Position numbers and translations under genes: made by a program
In this document: piece by piece, positions 33,701-34,368 of the stretch
Layout: each line of letters starts with the position of its first letter
Numbering within the stretch: position 1 is the first letter of the stretch
Notes under the pieces: model-generated
What the model was told of the DNA's origin: nothing
Databases searched by the model: none
The model's input: the letters and a program-made list of their open reading frames with translations, nothing else
Assembly: GCA_964606895.1 (NCBI GenBank)
Contig: CAZSHX010000051.1
Span: 1 to 34,368 of the forward strand
From: CAZSHX01 sp964606895
Lineage (GTDB): Bacteria > Bacteroidota > Ignavibacteria > Kapaibacteriales > UBA2268
Reading direction: 5' to 3'
Length of the DNA: 34,368 bases

Positions 33701-33782
33701 TGAACAGATTGGAAATGTTTGTTTGAAAGCATGCAAGGAATTAGAAATTGAATTAAAAACAATTAAGAACAACAGCTTATGA
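30741..33782 (+). CDS. Hybrid histidine kinase: CHASE3-coiled coil-PAS-HisKA-HATPase-REC-HPt
   Basis: 1,013 residues. A membrane helix (LFYLLVAVSLVLVLVIF) precedes a periplasmic CHASE3-like domain (LLDILNVETASRGFMITGNG) and a second helix (LLILLIVLIIILFVLVIIII). Residues 214-352 are seven 21-residue coiled-coil repeats (EKEKRAEELVIANKEL type). Then come PAS (about 355-470), HisKA with His513 in NMSHEIRTPMNAIIG, and HATPase with LVSNAVKFTNEG, VKDTGIGIEKNK and GGTGLGLAIV. The receiver has Asp802 in IILMDLQMPEMNG, and the C-terminal HPt has His948 in AVHKIIPSFSIMG. It is a full phosphorelay protein, ending by 4-bp overlap into a single-domain response regulator, the natural receiver for His948. 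Confidence 0.95.
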   Translation: MKTILGKKSTLFYLLVAVSLVLVLVIFYSSTQNVKSTGNLVIHSQEVLRKSDDILLDILNVETASRGFMITGNGLSLQPYQDALTTIHQNIETLVSLTKDNSHQLPRIDLLKKLTEERLLLTKNLIDESAKHKVNDNEKIEYIRKGNILSVKIRQIISEINFEENSLLKSRKTENEKSNYYSELLLILLIVLIIILFVLVIIIIKYQADRNNKEKEKRADELIIANKELLYQNAEKGKRADELIIANKELTYQSKEKEKRAEELVVANTELTYQNKEKEKRADELVIANKELAYQNDEKAKRAEELAVANTELTYQNEEKEKRAEELVIANKELTFQNEEKIKRAEELIIANYARSLIEASRDPLFTINLNGKITDINNASVKITGMSREGLIGSDFFDYFTNSQQAREIYKEVFDKGFVADFPLTIKDHKFTDVLLNGSVYKDEQENVLGVVVVARDITDQKRIEKELTEAIVFAELATGFAEDAKVKAENATKVAEHAVKAKQQFLSNMSHEIRTPMNAIIGFTKVLMKTDFSEKQKEYLTAIKMSGDALIVLINDILDLAKIEAGKMVFEQAPFKLQLSITAMLHLFEPKIQEKNITLVKEYDSKIPEVLVGDSVRLHQIILNLVSNAVKFTNEGQITVSVNMIDEDEGTVHIGFSVKDTGIGIEKNKREKIFENFQQAYSGTSRLYGGTGLGLAIVKQLVEAQGGSICVKSELGLGSDFSFDLTFLKTNANTDIDTDIQVLDTEFKNVKVLVVEDIALNQLLMKTLLDELGFECDLAYNGKIAIEKMENSKYDIILMDLQMPEMNGFEATDYIRNQMKSDIPIIAITADVTTVDLAKCKAVGMNDYISKPVDERLLYTKIIGLLRNTELFNEKWDTEKVPELTNPPSSTDKCTDLTYLIKRTKSNPTLMMEMISLYLAQTPPLINTMKHSLQDKDWHALYSAVHKIIPSFSIMGISIDFENMAKKVQEYASTQQQADGISELVEQIGNVCLKACKELEIELKTIKNNSL
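31380..31796 (+). repeat. Seven in-frame 63-bp coding repeats
   Basis: Each unit encodes 21 residues (three heptads) of the form EKEKRA-[DE]-EL-x-x-AN-x-EL-x-[YF]-QN-x. Unit boundaries fall every 63 bases with no gaps. The last unit runs into the PAS domain. The same EELIIANKEL motif opens the partial protein at 34308. Confidence 0.9.
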
Positions 33783-34213
33783 AAAACAATAATAAAATAA
33801 AACTATTTCTGGTAGATGATGATTTGATTTTTTTGAAATTATTGGAAATTGAATTCCTTCAGCATGCCGATTTTGTTATTGAAACGTACCCCACAGGTGA
33901 ACTTTGCATTGCGAATTTAGACAACAATCCTGATGTAATAATTTTGGATTATCATCTGGATGGAGTTGACAAAACTGCTATGAACGGCATTGATGCCCTT
34001 GATAAAATTAAAGCTTACAATAATGATATTCCCGTCGTAATGCTGTCGTCTCAGGACAAAATAGACGTAGCAATAGATTGCATGCACCACAAAGCTTCAG
34101 ATTATGTTATTAAAAGCGAAACCTCGTTCATCCGCCTTCAAAAAATCATTACCTCCATTTTCAAATTAAAAAAACTTGAAAAGGAATTGAATTGGTATAT
34201 GGAAAGAATGTAG
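33779..34213 (+). CDS. Single-domain response regulator
   Basis: 144 residues. Its ATG overlaps the kinase stop by four bases (ATGA), a sign of translational coupling. It is a receiver domain: LFLVDDDLIFLKL supplies the acidic pocket, Asp57 in VIILDYHLDG is the phosphoacceptor, and MLSSQDK and the Lys in YVIKSE complete the site. A short helical tail (FKLKKLEKELNWYMERM) follows instead of a DNA-binding domain. It could relay phosphate from the HPt His948 of the hybrid kinase to another protein, or act by protein contact, perhaps on the AraC-type regulator encoded in the same operon. The residues NGIDALDKIKAYNND fit the conserved helix after Asp57. Confidence 0.92.
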   Translation: MKNNNKIKLFLVDDDLIFLKLLEIEFLQHADFVIETYPTGELCIANLDNNPDVIILDYHLDGVDKTAMNGIDALDKIKAYNNDIPVVMLSSQDKIDVAIDCMHHKASDYVIKSETSFIRLQKIITSIFKLKKLEKELNWYMERM

Positions 34214-34292
34214 AATCAGTCGAAAGTTGAAAAGTGAATCGGACAAAGGAAGCACATTTTATTTTACCTTACCTAAAACAAAAGCCGCATAA
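34212..34292 (+). pseudogene. Remnant of a histidine kinase C-terminus
   Basis: Directly after the response regulator stop, an out-of-register frame reads SESDKGSTFYFTLPKTKAA and then a stop. GSTFYFTLP is the characteristic last strand of a histidine kinase ATPase domain. No start codon or preceding ATPase domain is present. A neighbouring frame reads VESVES, the residues usually found just before this strand, so a frameshift is also likely. It looks like the leftover tail of a deleted kinase gene. Confidence 0.65.
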
Positions 34293-34307
34293 AACCGGGA
34301 GATTTAT

Positions 34308-34368
34308 ATGGAAACTAATAATAAATTTGAAGAAGAATTAATCATCGCCAACAAAGAACTTGTCTTTC
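34308..34368 (+). CDS. Start of a further EELIIANKEL-type protein, cut by the window
   Basis: An ATG at 34308 follows the purine-rich stretch AACCGGGAGA. The 20 visible residues (METNNKFEEELIIANKELVF) contain the same coiled-coil motif as the upstream hybrid kinase repeats. Proteins beginning this way are usually PAS-containing cytoplasmic sensor kinases in Bacteroidota, but nothing beyond the motif is visible here. Confidence 0.7.
   Translation, partial: METNNKFEEELIIANKELVF

Noticed and set aside
34212..34292. Extension of the response regulator into a kinase domain
   Set aside because: The response regulator ends at a clear TAG after a typical tail, and the kinase-like strand is in a different frame with no ATPase core before it.

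Overview
This is an AT-rich bacterial window from the FCB superphylum, most likely Bacteroidota or a neighbouring lineage such as Ignavibacteria or Kapabacteria. Four things point there: a type IX secretion (T9SS) sorting domain on a very large surface protein, a FISUMP-domain protein, a DUF3943 protein, and Bacteroidota-type -7 boxes (TAnnTTTG). Several genes appear to use TTG starts and most lack a clear Shine-Dalgarno. There is no rRNA, CRISPR, integrase or transposase. The only RNA gene recognised is tRNA-Ser(GGA) on the minus strand.

Layout. 1-2.0 kb: the tail of an acidic protein, a field of composite intergenic repeats, and two small exported proteins. 2.1-8.2 kb: tRNA-Ser, a Tat-type LD-carboxypeptidase, and a roughly 1,540-residue VWA/ASH/cohesin-like T9SS cargo protein. 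8.4-12.8 kb, minus strand: an accessory island with a membrane-anchored orphan, a compositionally foreign fibronectin-like protein, a phase-perfect 21-bp tandem repeat array, and a probable restriction-modification pair (EcoRI-family adenine methyltransferase plus DUF262-HNH nuclease). 13.0-20.8 kb, minus strand: housekeeping genes folB-folK, then pgsA, ppk1, a LolC/E-type permease and a divergent OmpA-like protein, then a sodium:solute symporter and a CoA-binding protein. 20.9-24.97 kb: a gene-poor repeat graveyard, a PD-(D/E)XK-like protein, a six-module cysteine-rich lipoprotein and a FISUMP protein.

25.0-34.4 kb, plus strand, is the most interesting part. A DUF3943 outer-membrane-type protein is followed by three PAP2-family proteins, the last two a tandem duplicate. 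Next come a CsbD-like stress protein, an AraC-type regulator with an unusual N-terminal domain, a hybrid histidine kinase with CHASE3, PAS, receiver and HPt domains, and an overlapping single-domain response regulator. A second protein carrying the same coiled-coil motif starts at the window edge.

The DUF3943 gene and the CsbD-like gene share one promoter architecture. Each has two direct TTATGTAA-like half-sites exactly 21 bp apart, and a TAAYTTTG -7 box exactly 51 bp after the first half-site. That is the geometry expected of an AraC-family activator, and an AraC-type regulator is encoded just downstream. I infer a self-contained envelope-lipid and stress regulon controlled by this regulator and fed by the neighbouring phosphorelay. 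The sequence shows the architecture; the regulatory link is inference.
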